Source of the DNA: Microbacterium salitolerans
Lineage (GTDB): Bacteria > Actinomycetota > Actinomycetes > Actinomycetales > Microbacteriaceae
Length of the DNA: 64,000 bases
Assembly (NCBI RefSeq): GCF_019720895.1
Contig: NZ_JAHKSH010000003.1
Span: forward strand, 434,001-498,000
Direction: 5' to 3'
Shown piece after piece: positions 35,307-43,865 of this stretch. A program made the translations under genes and the position numbers. Position 1 is the first letter of the stretch. Every line of letters starts with the position of its first letter. The notes beneath the pieces are model-generated. The model was not told where the DNA came from. It saw nothing but the letters and a program-made list of their open reading frames with translations, and searched no databases.

Positions 35307-36283
35307 CGCTCGTCCTCACCGCGTCTCAGCTGGAGGGGCTCGTCGATCGGCGCGCGACGGTCGACGCCGTCGGGCTGATGTTCGAGGAGATCGCCAAAGG
35401 GGCGGCGTCGCAGCCGGCGCCCACGTCGATGCAGACGGCCGCCGACACGGGCCGGTACGTGCTCATGTCGGCGGCCTCGGATGCGACGGGGACCGCGGCG
35501 GTGAAGCTGCTCGCGGATGTGCCGGAGAACGCGGCGCGCGGCCTGCCCACGCAGCGCTCGACGATCCTGGTCGTCAGTCGGCGCGACGGAGAACCGCTCG
35601 CTGTGCTGCACGGGGGAGTGCCGACGCGCGTGCGCACCGCGGCCGCGAGCGCCGTGGCCACGCGGGCGCTCGCCCGGCCCGACAGCCGTGTGCTGGGTCT
35701 CGTCGGCGCCGGCGCGCTCGCCCGCGAGCATCTGCACGCGATGCGCGGCACGTGCGCATTCGATCGCGTCGTCGTGTGGTCGCGCACCGCCGCGCGTGCG
35801 GAGGCGCTCGCCGCGGACGCCCCGGGGTTCGACGTCGACGTCGTGGGCACGGTGGAGCAGGTGTTCGCCGCCGCCGACGTCGTGTGCACGCTCACCCCAT
35901 CGACCGCTCCGATCGTCCAGGGGGAATGGGTGCGGCCAGGCCAGCACCTGAACATCGTCGGCGCGCGCCCGCGTCCCGACGAACGCGAGGTCGACGGGGA
36001 CACGATGGCCCGCGGCGCGATCTGGGTCGACGACATGGCGACGGCCGAGACCAAATCCGGCGATCTCCTGCTCGCCGTCGCGGAAGGGCGGGTCGCGCTG
36101 TCCGACGTCGTGGGCACCGTCGGCCAGGTGCTCGCGGGTCAGCGTCGCGGACGCGGATCGGACGCCGAGGTCACCCTGTTCGACTCCGTCGGCATCGGCG
36201 CCCAGGATCTCGCGATCGCCGACCTGCTCGTGCGCGCCGCGCGCGCTCAGGGCATCGGCCACGAGATCGACCTGAGCGGCTGA
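35303..36283 (+). CDS. Ornithine cyclodeaminase / mu-crystallin family protein
   Basis: The 326-residue NAD(P)-binding protein has the family N terminus (QPAPTSMQ, YVLMSAASDATGTAAVKLLADVPENAARGLPTQRSTILVV), the conserved R in PTRVRTAAASAVATRALA, and a Rossmann motif VLGLVGAGALAREHLHAM (about 128-145). Members act as ornithine cyclodeaminase, ketimine reductase, alanine dehydrogenase or opine-type dehydrogenases. In this operon it could reduce or deaminate an amino or imino acid released from the ureide. It starts at ATGA overlapping the upstream stop. Confidence 0.85.
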   Translation: MTLVLTASQLEGLVDRRATVDAVGLMFEEIAKGAASQPAPTSMQTAADTGRYVLMSAASDATGTAAVKLLADVPENAARGLPTQRSTILVVSRRDGEPLAVLHGGVPTRVRTAAASAVATRALARPDSRVLGLVGAGALAREHLHAMRGTCAFDRVVVWSRTAARAEALAADAPGFDVDVVGTVEQVFAAADVVCTLTPSTAPIVQGEWVRPGQHLNIVGARPRPDEREVDGDTMARGAIWVDDMATAETKSGDLLLAVAEGRVALSDVVGTVGQVLAGQRRGRGSDAEVTLFDSVGIGAQDLAIADLLVRAARAQGIGHEIDLSG

Positions 36284-36335
36284 GCGGCGCTCCCCGTCCC
36301 GCCCGTCCGCCGATTCCACGAAGCAGGTACCCGCC

Positions 36336-37067
36336 ATGCGCATCACCGCCATCAATCCCAACACCTCACGCGCGTTCACCGACGCGGTCGCCGCCGCCGC
36401 CCGCGAGGCGGCTGGGCCGGGGGTCGAGATCGTCGCCGTCTGCCCCGCACCGGGGCAGGGGCCGGACGCCGTCGAGTCGCACAACGACGAGATCGCCGCC
36501 GCGCGCGCCGTCGCCCGCCTCGTCCAGGAGGACCTCGCGTCCGGCGGCAGCGACGCGTACGTCGTCGCCTGCTTCGGCGACCCCGGTCTCGATGCGGCTC
36601 GTGAGCTCGTGGACGTCCCCGTGGTCGGCATCGCGGAAGCCGCGATGCATCTCGCGGCGGTGGCGGGGCGCCGGTTCGCCATCATCACGACGCTCTCGCG
36701 CACGATCGGCCGGGCGAAGGATCTGCTCGCGCGATACGAGTTCGAGAAGGCGTGCGCGGCGGTGCACGGCACGGAGATCCCCGTCCTCGAACTCGAGCGC
36801 GCCGGCGCGGACGCGGTCGCGGAGGTGCTCGCGTGGTGCGAGCGCGCCGTCCGCGACGATGGCGCCGACGTCATCGTGCTCGGGTGCGCGGGGATGGCCG
36901 AGCTGACGACGACGCTGCGTGCGCGGCTCGACGTCCCCGTCGTCGACGGCGTCGCCGCGGCGACGGGGGTCGCACTCGCGATGGCGAGGGCGGGAATCGG
37001 CACGAGCAAGCGCCAGGAGTACGCCGCCCCGCCCACTCGCGAGCCGGCGGCGCTCGCGGATGCGTGA
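36336..37067 (+). CDS. Asp/Glu/hydantoin racemase (probable allantoin racemase)
   Basis: The 243-residue two-domain protein starts MRITAINPNTS, diagnostic of the hydantoin racemase group. It has the two catalytic cysteines in VACFGDPG (about C79) and LGCAGM (about C183). HpxA, the allantoin racemase, belongs here. Directly before allantoinase, the best assignment is interconversion of R- and S-allantoin, which allows both enantiomers to be used by a stereospecific allantoinase; a hydantoin racemase role is the alternative. Confidence 0.85.
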   Translation: MRITAINPNTSRAFTDAVAAAAREAAGPGVEIVAVCPAPGQGPDAVESHNDEIAAARAVARLVQEDLASGGSDAYVVACFGDPGLDAARELVDVPVVGIAEAAMHLAAVAGRRFAIITTLSRTIGRAKDLLARYEFEKACAAVHGTEIPVLELERAGADAVAEVLAWCERAVRDDGADVIVLGCAGMAELTTTLRARLDVPVVDGVAAATGVALAMARAGIGTSKRQEYAAPPTREPAALADA

Positions 37068-37097
37068 CCGGGGCGTTCGAATGTCACACGTCGCAAG

Positions 37098-37103
37098 TAC
37101 CGT
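37098..37103 (+). promoter_or_regulatory. -10 box in front of allB (internal, leaderless)
   Basis: TACCGT lies 7 nt before GTG 37111. The preceding 12-mer at 37082-37093 (TGTCACACGTCG) matches 29018-29029 upstream of the importer operon at 11 of 12 positions, possibly a shared regulatory site. Confidence 0.45.
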
Positions 37104-37110
37104 GGGAGCC

Positions 37111-38502
37111 GTGACAGCAGACGCTCCGACATCGACGTCCATCGCCGCCCGGCGCGCCTTCGTGAACGGGTCCTTCCGGCCTGCCACGGTGCGCATCGCC
37201 GACGGCCGCATCAGCGGAATCGGCCGCTTCGACGATCAGGCGGATGTCGTCGTCGACGATGCGCATGTCCTCCTGCCCGGCCTCGTCGACACCCACGTGC
37301 ACTTCAACGAGCCGGGCCGCACCGAGTGGGAGGGCTTCGCGACGGGTACGGCCGCCGCGGCCGCGGGCGGTGTCACGACGGTGGTCGAGATGCCGCTCAA
37401 CTCCATCCCCGTGACGACGACGCCCGAGGCGCTCGGCGCCAAACGGCAGGCGGCGTCGGGGCAGCTCGCGGTCGACCTCGCCTACTGGGGCGGCGCCGTG
37501 CCCGAGAATCTCGGCTCACTCGGCGCGCTGCTCGATGCGGGCGTCGTGGGCGTCAAGTGCTTCCTCGCTCCCAGCGGCATCGACGAGTTCGGCCATCTCG
37601 ACGGCGCGCAGGTCGAGCAGGCGCTCACCGAGCTGGTGTCGCACGACGGCCTTCTCATCGCACACGCCGAGCTCGAGGCGCACCTGGGCGAGGCATCCGG
37701 ATCCGTGTTCGCCGACTTCGTCGCCTCGCGCCCTCCCGAGGCCGAGGTCGAGGCGGTGAAGCTCGTCGTCGAGGCCGCGCGTCGCACGGGCGCGCGCGTG
37801 CACATCGTCCACGTCTCGGCCGCCGAGACGCTCGACGTCGTGCGTCAGGCGAAGGCCGACGGCGTCAGGATCACGATCGAGACGTGCCCGCACTACCTCG
37901 CGCTCGACGACGCGACCGTGCCGGACGGGCAGGGGCGGTTCAAGTGCTGCCCGCCGATCCGCGACGGGAAGAACCAGGACGTGCTCTGGCGGGGCGTCCT
38001 CGACGGCACGATCGACGCGATCGTCAGCGACCACTCGCCGGCGACGGCCGAGCTGAAGAACGATCCCGACCTCGGCACCGCGTGGGGCGGCATCTCGGGC
38101 GCGCAGACGGGGCTCGCGGTCGTGTGGTCCGAGGCCAGACGCCGGGGCGTCGACCTCGAGCAGATCCTGCCGCTCTTCACCACGGGGCCCGCGGGCATCG
38201 TGCGCCTCGAGCGCGGCGCGATCGAACGCGACGCTCCTGCGCACCTCGCGGTCTTCGATCCCGAGGCCGCGCACACGCTCGCCGAAAGCGATCTCGAGTA
38301 CCGCAGCAAGGTGTCGCCGTGGGTCGGCGCCGAGCTCACGGGCGCCGTCGTCCGCACCTACCTGAACGGCGAGTGCGTCTACGCGCGCGGCGAGGGAGTC
38401 CTCTCGCGGTCGGGTCGCGAGGTGTTCCCCGACGACGAGGGGGCTCTCGAGGGGTACGTCCAGCTCGGACTGGGCACGCTGCCGGCGCCGGAGGTCGGGT
38501 GA
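37111..38502 (+). CDS. allB: Allantoinase
   Basis: AllB opens the allantoin ring to allantoate. The 463-residue dihydroorotase-type amidohydrolase has H62 and H64 (DTHVHFNEPG), the metal-bridging lysine K149 (GVKCFLAPSG), HAELEAH, a histidine in VHIVHVSAAET, ETCPHYL, and D307 in VSDHSP. GTG 37111 is chosen over ATG 37081 because the -10 box TACCGT sits 7 nt upstream and the family fold begins just after; the alternative adds only ten residues. It has its own promoter inside the operon. The stop overlaps the next ATG by 1 nt. Confidence 0.95.
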   Translation: MTADAPTSTSIAARRAFVNGSFRPATVRIADGRISGIGRFDDQADVVVDDAHVLLPGLVDTHVHFNEPGRTEWEGFATGTAAAAAGGVTTVVEMPLNSIPVTTTPEALGAKRQAASGQLAVDLAYWGGAVPENLGSLGALLDAGVVGVKCFLAPSGIDEFGHLDGAQVEQALTELVSHDGLLIAHAELEAHLGEASGSVFADFVASRPPEAEVEAVKLVVEAARRTGARVHIVHVSAAETLDVVRQAKADGVRITIETCPHYLALDDATVPDGQGRFKCCPPIRDGKNQDVLWRGVLDGTIDAIVSDHSPATAELKNDPDLGTAWGGISGAQTGLAVVWSEARRRGVDLEQILPLFTTGPAGIVRLERGAIERDAPAHLAVFDPEAAHTLAESDLEYRSKVSPWVGAELTGAVVRTYLNGECVYARGEGVLSRSGREVFPDDEGALEGYVQLGLGTLPAPEVG

Positions 38503-39635
38503 TGGCCGCCGAGATCGCGCACAACAGGTACGGCACGGGCGACGAGGTCCCGGCGTTCGCCGACCTGCCCATCCTCCAGCCGCACGCCGACATCCCCGCC
38601 GGCGCGACCTACCTGAGCGCCGAGCCCGCGCATGTGCTCTGGGGCCGCCTGCCGTGTCAGGCCGACGCGCCCGTGCTCGCGATCGCGTCGGGCGACCAGG
38701 TCGTCATCGACACGGTCAGCCACGAGGGCGTCCTTCCCGATCAGGGGCAGGATCCGCGAGCCTTCTTCGCCGCCCACGGCGTCCCCGATCATGCCGTGCT
38801 CGACGACGCGGCGGAGATCGCCGCGTCGAGCCCGCGCGACCCCCTCGCCGACGGCCCGCACGTCGTCACGGGCCCGATTCACGTCTCGGGCGCGCATCCC
38901 GGCGACCTCCTGCGCATCACGGTCGATCGCCTCACGCCGCGGGTCCCCTACGGTGTCATCAGCAACCGACATGGCAAAGGCGCGCTGCCGGGGCAGCTCC
39001 CGCGCGACGGATCCACCGTCAGCGTCTTCGCCGCCGTGGAGGAGCGGGCCGGCCGGCTCGTCGGCACGCTCCCGCGCACCGAGGGATCCGCCCGCGACGT
39101 GGCGTTCCCGCTCGCGCCGTTCCTCGGCACGATGGGCGTCGCTCCCGCGAGCGACGAGCGCCCGCACTCCGTGCCGCCGAGCGAGTTCGGCGGCAACATC
39201 GACATCAGGCTGCTCGTCGAAGGCACGCAGCTGTTCCTCCCCGTCCAGGTCGCGGGTGCCCTGGCGTATGTCGGCGACCCGCACTTCGCACAGGGCGACG
39301 GCGAGGTCGCCCTCACCGCGCTCGAGGCGTCGCTGCGCGCGACCCTCACGTTCGACGTCGTTCCCGCAGCCGAGGCACGGCGAGAGTTCGGCGAGCTGAC
39401 AGGGCCGCTTGTGCGCACCCCCGAGTACCTCGTGCCGACGGGCCTCGACCCCGATCTCGACGAGGCCATGCGCAAGGCCGTGCGCGCGGCCATCGACCTC
39501 ATCGGCGCACGCTGGGGCATGGACGAGCACCTCGCCTACGCCTATCTGTCGGCCGCGACCGACTTCGACATCTCGCAGGTGGTCGACATCACCTGCGGTG
39601 TGCACGCCCGCATCCGAGAGGCCGACTTCGCATGA
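38502..39635 (+). CDS. Acetamidase/formamidase-family hydrolase
   Basis: The 377-residue protein belongs to the FmdA_AmdA family: GPIHVSGAHPGDLLRITVDRL, VISNRHGKGALPG, LAPFLGTMGVAP, PPSEFGGNIDIRLLVEGTQLFLPVQVAGALAYVGDPHFAQGDGEV and ITCGVHARI. These enzymes hydrolyse short amides to acid and ammonia. Placed between allantoinase and a predicted oxalurate amidase, it might hydrolyse oxamate or formamide released by the pathway; that is inference. It is coupled to both neighbours (TGATG, ATGA). Confidence 0.88.
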   Translation: MAAEIAHNRYGTGDEVPAFADLPILQPHADIPAGATYLSAEPAHVLWGRLPCQADAPVLAIASGDQVVIDTVSHEGVLPDQGQDPRAFFAAHGVPDHAVLDDAAEIAASSPRDPLADGPHVVTGPIHVSGAHPGDLLRITVDRLTPRVPYGVISNRHGKGALPGQLPRDGSTVSVFAAVEERAGRLVGTLPRTEGSARDVAFPLAPFLGTMGVAPASDERPHSVPPSEFGGNIDIRLLVEGTQLFLPVQVAGALAYVGDPHFAQGDGEVALTALEASLRATLTFDVVPAAEARREFGELTGPLVRTPEYLVPTGLDPDLDEAMRKAVRAAIDLIGARWGMDEHLAYAYLSAATDFDISQVVDITCGVHARIREADFA

Positions 39636-41224
39636 CCCACGAGATCCCCGGGGCGGCCGATGTTCCCGCCGACCTCCTCGACGCGTTCCTCGCCTACGAG
39701 CGAGCGATCATGTCGAACGACCTCGACGAGCTCGACCGCTGGTTCCTCGACGACCCGCGCACGATGCGCGGCGACGACGCGGGCCTCCTTGTGGGGCACG
39801 AGGCGATCAGCGCGTTCCGCGGCCTCCGCGGCGGCGTTCCCGCTCGCGACATCGAGCGGATCGAATACCGCGCGCTCTCCGACGACACGGCGCTGATCGT
39901 CTCCGTCTCGCTGTTCCGCATCGGCGGACGCGGCCTGCAGACGCAGGTGTGGCGGCATACGCCCGACGGCTGGCGCATCACGTCGGCGCACGTGTCCGGG
40001 CGGCCGCAGCCGCTCAACCGGGCGATGTGGCGCACCGTGGGCGATCCGCTTCTCCATGAGGAGCGGAGCGGGCCGCTCGCGCACATGACCGTCGCCGTCA
40101 AGGACCTCTTCGCGATCCAGGGCTACCCCATCGGCGCCGGCAACCCCACCTACCTCGACACCGTCGCGTCCGAGCCGCGCACGGCCCCGGCCGTCACGGA
40201 TCTGCTGCGAGCGGGCGCCTCGCTGCGCGGCATCGCCCGCACCGACGAGTTCGCCTACTCGGTCGCCGGCGACAACGCGCATTACGGCACGCCGCCCAAC
40301 GGGGCGGTGCCCGGAGCCCTCCCCGGCGGATCCTCGTCGGGGCCCGCGAGCGCGGTCGCCACCGGCCAAGCCGACATCGGCCTCGCGACCGACACGGCCG
40401 GATCCATCCGCGTCCCCGCGTCGTATCAGGGGCTCTGGGGCCTGCGCACGACGCACGGTCTCGTGCCCCGCGCGGGCCTGCTGCCCCTCGCGCAGTCCTT
40501 CGACACGATCGGCTGGATCACGCGCGACGGCGGCACGCTCCAGAAGGTCGCCGACTGGTGCCTGTCCTACGGCGGATCCGACTCGACCGAGCGCGTCTAC
40601 GGAGAATCCGGATCCGATCTGCCGTGGCGATTCCGGGTGCCGAACGAGGCGCTCGCGATGCTCGAGCCCGCCACGCGCGAGGCGTTCGAGCTGTTCCTCG
40701 ATGCGCTCGACGCCCCCCTCGAACGGGTCGACATCGGCGCGCTCGCTGACTACCAGGAGCCGTTCCGCCTCGTGCAGGCCGCCGAAGCCTGGCGCAACCA
40801 CGGCGAGTGGATCCGCGAGCACCCCGGAGCGCTGGGGCCGGCCATCGACGCGCGCTTCCGCGCCGCCTCCCGTGTCACGACCGAGGACGAGGAGCAGAGC
40901 CGGGCTGCGCTGGGGCCGCTCACGCAGCGCCTCGACGTCCTCGTCGCGGATGCGCAGCTGCTGATCCCGACCGTCCCGGGGCCCGCGCCGATGCGCACGT
41001 CCGACGGCGCGAAGGTCGACGCCGTGCGCACGGCCACGCTGCGTATGACAACGCCTGTCGCCGTCGCCGGCATCCCCGCGCTGTCGATTCCGCTCCTCAC
41101 GACGCCGTCGCAGCTCGGCCCGGCGCCCGTCGGCATCTGCGTCGCGTCGCGTGCCGAGACCGACATCGCACTGGTCCGCCTGGGGCGAGAGCTCGCCGCA
41201 TCCGTCGAAGGAACCTCCGCATGA
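39632..41224 (+). CDS. HpxZ/AtzH-like domain fused to HpxY/AtzE-like amidase (predicted oxalurate amidohydrolase)
   Basis: The 530-residue protein has two parts. Residues about 1-130 are an NTF2-like DUF3225 domain as in HpxZ and AtzH (FLAYERAIMSNDLDELDRWF, GHEAISAFRGLR, TQVWRHTPDGWRITSAHVS). Residues about 140-530 are an amidase-signature enzyme with K157 (VAVKDLF), cis-Ser S234 (PGGSSSG) and nucleophile S258 (DTAGSIRVPA). In Klebsiella hpxWXYZ these are separate genes for oxalurate use, and AtzE needs the small partner AtzG/HpxX, which I do not see. Its position next to the enzyme that makes oxalurate (PucG) supports oxalurate cleavage. General amidase activity is the alternative. Confidence 0.8.
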   Translation: MTHEIPGAADVPADLLDAFLAYERAIMSNDLDELDRWFLDDPRTMRGDDAGLLVGHEAISAFRGLRGGVPARDIERIEYRALSDDTALIVSVSLFRIGGRGLQTQVWRHTPDGWRITSAHVSGRPQPLNRAMWRTVGDPLLHEERSGPLAHMTVAVKDLFAIQGYPIGAGNPTYLDTVASEPRTAPAVTDLLRAGASLRGIARTDEFAYSVAGDNAHYGTPPNGAVPGALPGGSSSGPASAVATGQADIGLATDTAGSIRVPASYQGLWGLRTTHGLVPRAGLLPLAQSFDTIGWITRDGGTLQKVADWCLSYGGSDSTERVYGESGSDLPWRFRVPNEALAMLEPATREAFELFLDALDAPLERVDIGALADYQEPFRLVQAAEAWRNHGEWIREHPGALGPAIDARFRAASRVTTEDEEQSRAALGPLTQRLDVLVADAQLLIPTVPGPAPMRTSDGAKVDAVRTATLRMTTPVAVAGIPALSIPLLTTPSQLGPAPVGICVASRAETDIALVRLGRELAASVEGTSA

Positions 41225-42447
41225 CGCACATCGCCCCGCTCGAACCGCCCCACCGCCTCCTCATGGGGCCCGGCCCCATCTCGGCGCACCCCCGCGTTCT
41301 GCGGGCGATGTCCTCGCCCCTCGTCGGCCAGTACGACCCCTTCATGACCGACGCGATGGGCGAGGTGCAGCGCCTCTACCGCGAGGTGTGGGCGACCGAG
41401 AACGAGCAGACGTTCCTCGTCGACGGCACGTCGCGCGCGGGCATCGAAGCCGCCATCACGTCGCTCGTGCGCCCGGGCGAGAAGGTGCTCGTGCCCATCT
41501 TCGGCCGGTTCGGTCACCTGCTCGCCGAGATCGCCGAGCGCGCCATGGCCGACGTCCACCGCATCGAGGTGCCGTGGGGGCAGATCGTGCCGACGTCGAT
41601 GATCGAGGAGGCCGTCGCGCGGGTGAAGCCCACGCTGCTCGCCCTGGTGCAGGGCGACACCTCGACGACGATGAACCAGCCGCTCGACGAGATCGGCACG
41701 ATCTGCCAGAAGCACGGCGTGCTGTTCTACTCCGACGCGACCGCATCGCTCGGAGGCAATGCGTTCGAGGCCGACGCATGGGGCCTCGATGCGGCCACGG
41801 CGGGCCTGCAGAAGTGCCTCGGCGGGCCCAGCGGATCCGCCCCGATCACGCTCTCGGAGCGCGCCGTCGAGGTGATCGGATCGCGCAGGCGCATCGAAGC
41901 CGGAATCCGCGAGATCGGCGACGAGAGCGCCGCCGACTTCGTGCGCTCGAACTACTTCGACCTCGGCATGATCATCGACTACTGGGGCCCGCGCCGCCTG
42001 AACCATCACACCGAGGCGACGAGCATGCTCTATGCGGCACGCGAGTGCGCGGCCGTGCTCCTGTCTGAGGGGCGCGACGCGGTCATCGCGCGCCACGAGG
42101 CCGCGGGGCGCGCGATGCTCGCGGGTGTCGAGGGGCTCGGGCTCGCGGTCTTCGGCGACGTCGCGCACAAGATGAACAACGTCGTCGCCGTCGAGATCCC
42201 CGACGGCGTCCCCGGCGACGAGGCGCGGCAGGCGATGCTCGACGACTTCGCGATCGAGATCGGCACGTCGTTCCGTCCGCTGCATGGCCGCGTCTGGCGC
42301 ATCGGCACGATGGGCTACAACGCGCGGAAGGACGCGGTCCTCACGACCCTCGCCGCGCTCGAGCAGGTGCTCCGGCGATACATCTCGGTGCCCGCCGGCG
42401 GCGGTGTCGCCGCAGCGGCCGACGTCTTCCGCGGAGCCGCCGCATGA
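41221..42447 (+). CDS. pucG: (S)-Ureidoglycine-glyoxylate aminotransferase
   Basis: PucG transfers the amino group of ureidoglycine to glyoxylate, giving glycine and oxalurate. The 408-residue class V aminotransferase opens LLMGPGPISAHPRVLRAMSSPLVGQYDPFMTDAMGEV, as in AGXT/PucG. The PLP lysine is K198 in GLQKCLGGPSG, with the PLP Asp in VLFYSDATASLGG. NYFDLGMIIDYWGPRRLNHHTEATSMLYA is typical of PucG. Neighbouring allantoate amidohydrolase produces its substrate, and the amidase fusion upstream could consume its product. It is coupled to both by 4-bp overlaps. Confidence 0.9.
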   Translation: MTHIAPLEPPHRLLMGPGPISAHPRVLRAMSSPLVGQYDPFMTDAMGEVQRLYREVWATENEQTFLVDGTSRAGIEAAITSLVRPGEKVLVPIFGRFGHLLAEIAERAMADVHRIEVPWGQIVPTSMIEEAVARVKPTLLALVQGDTSTTMNQPLDEIGTICQKHGVLFYSDATASLGGNAFEADAWGLDAATAGLQKCLGGPSGSAPITLSERAVEVIGSRRRIEAGIREIGDESAADFVRSNYFDLGMIIDYWGPRRLNHHTEATSMLYAARECAAVLLSEGRDAVIARHEAAGRAMLAGVEGLGLAVFGDVAHKMNNVVAVEIPDGVPGDEARQAMLDDFAIEIGTSFRPLHGRVWRIGTMGYNARKDAVLTTLAALEQVLRRYISVPAGGGVAAAADVFRGAAA

Positions 42448-43763
42448 CGCCCGCTGCCGCGCTCGGGCGCCTCGCCGACATCCCGCCCGGGGCCTTTGCG
42501 ACCGCTGCGCGCCGCATCATGAGCCGCTGCGACGAGCTCGCGCGCGTCTCGGCAGACGACGGCCAGATCACCCGCGTCTACCTGTCGCCCGAGCACGCGC
42601 GCGTCAATCGGCTCGCGGCCGAGTGGATGCGCGAAGTCGGCATGACGACGCGCCTCGACGCGGCAGGCAACCAGCTGGGGGTGCTGCCCGCGGCCGACCG
42701 CGATGCGCCGACGCTCATGCTCGGATCCCACCTCGACACGGTCATCGACGCGGGGCGCTTCGACGGGATCCTCGGCGTGCTCATGGGCATCGAGCTCGCG
42801 CGCCTGCTGCGCGTGCCCGGCGGCGACGACGGCGTCTGGTACAGCCCGTTCCCGTTCGGCATCGAGGTCGCCGCCTTCAGCGACGAGGAGGGAACGCGCT
42901 TCGGCAAGGCGCTCCTCGGATCCTCCGCCGTCGCGGGGGAGTGGGACGAGGACTGGTGGCAGCTCGCCGACGACGACGGCATCACGCTGCGCGAGGCGTA
43001 TCGCGAGTTCGGCCTCGACCCCGGACGCATCGGCGAGGCGGCGCGCACGAGCGAGCAACTCGTCGGATACCTCGAAGCGCACATCGAGCAGGGGCCCGAG
43101 CTCGATCGTCGCGGGGAGTCGCTGGCGGTCGTGTCGTCGATCGCGTCGGCGCGCCGTTTCCAGGTCGTCGTCGAGGGCGAGGCCCGGCACGCGGGCGGCA
43201 CCCCCTACGACATGCGCCGCGACGCGCTCCTCGGCGCCAGCGAAGCGGCCCTCGCCGTCGAGCGGATCTGCTCGGGCGAGCATCACATCATCGGCACGGT
43301 CGGGCAGCTCGAGGCGTTCCCCGGCGCCGTCAACGTCGTGCCGGGCGAGGCGCGCTTCAGTCTCGACCTGCGCGGCGAGTTCGACGGCGCGCGCGATACC
43401 GTCTGGGAACGCATCAGCCATGACCTCGACGACATCATGGGCCGCCGCCGTCTGCGCTGGCGCGCCCGCGAGGTACACTCCGCGCCGGCGATGTTCTGCG
43501 ACCCGCTGCTGCAGGATGTGATGCGGGCAGGCATCGGATCCACCCTCCCGGCGCATGCCGAGGATCCGATCACGCTGTTCAGCCCCGCGGGCCACGACGG
43601 CATGGCGATCGGATCCGTCACCCCCGTCGGCATGCTGTTCCTCCGCAACCCCGACGGCATCAGCCACCACCCCGATGAGGCGGTGAGCGCCGCCGATGTC
43701 GCGACCGGCCTGCGCGCGTTCGCGGAGGCGGTCGCCCACCGGGGCGCCGAAGTGGCCGCGTAG
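42444..43763 (+). CDS. allC: Allantoate amidohydrolase
   Basis: AllC/PucF hydrolyses allantoate to ureidoglycine, ammonia and CO2. The 439-residue M20-type amidase has H96 (LGSHLDTVIDAGRFDGILG), the catalytic EE pair in FSDEEGTRFGKALLGSS, LEAHIEQGPELD, GEARHAGGTPYDMRRDAL in the dimerisation lid, SPAGHDGM and NPDGISHHPDEAV. Beta-ureidopropionase or N-carbamoyl-amino-acid hydrolase are family alternatives, but position after PucG and with allantoinase favours allantoate. It is the last gene of the ureide operon. Confidence 0.92.
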   Translation: MTPAAALGRLADIPPGAFATAARRIMSRCDELARVSADDGQITRVYLSPEHARVNRLAAEWMREVGMTTRLDAAGNQLGVLPAADRDAPTLMLGSHLDTVIDAGRFDGILGVLMGIELARLLRVPGGDDGVWYSPFPFGIEVAAFSDEEGTRFGKALLGSSAVAGEWDEDWWQLADDDGITLREAYREFGLDPGRIGEAARTSEQLVGYLEAHIEQGPELDRRGESLAVVSSIASARRFQVVVEGEARHAGGTPYDMRRDALLGASEAALAVERICSGEHHIIGTVGQLEAFPGAVNVVPGEARFSLDLRGEFDGARDTVWERISHDLDDIMGRRRLRWRAREVHSAPAMFCDPLLQDVMRAGIGSTLPAHAEDPITLFSPAGHDGMAIGSVTPVGMLFLRNPDGISHHPDEAVSAADVATGLRAFAEAVAHRGAEVAA

Positions 43764-43865
43764 CCCGAGCGCGCTGCCGAGGCAGCCGCTGCTCTCGCGT
43801 TGTGATCGGCCGTCGTGCGCGACATGATCGGAGCGGATCCCCCTTTCGACGACAGAGGAGACGCC

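Noticed and set aside
37081-37110. ATG 37081 as allantoinase start
   Set aside because: It would add ten residues without family match and place the -10 box TACCGT inside the gene; GTG 37111 has the leaderless spacing.
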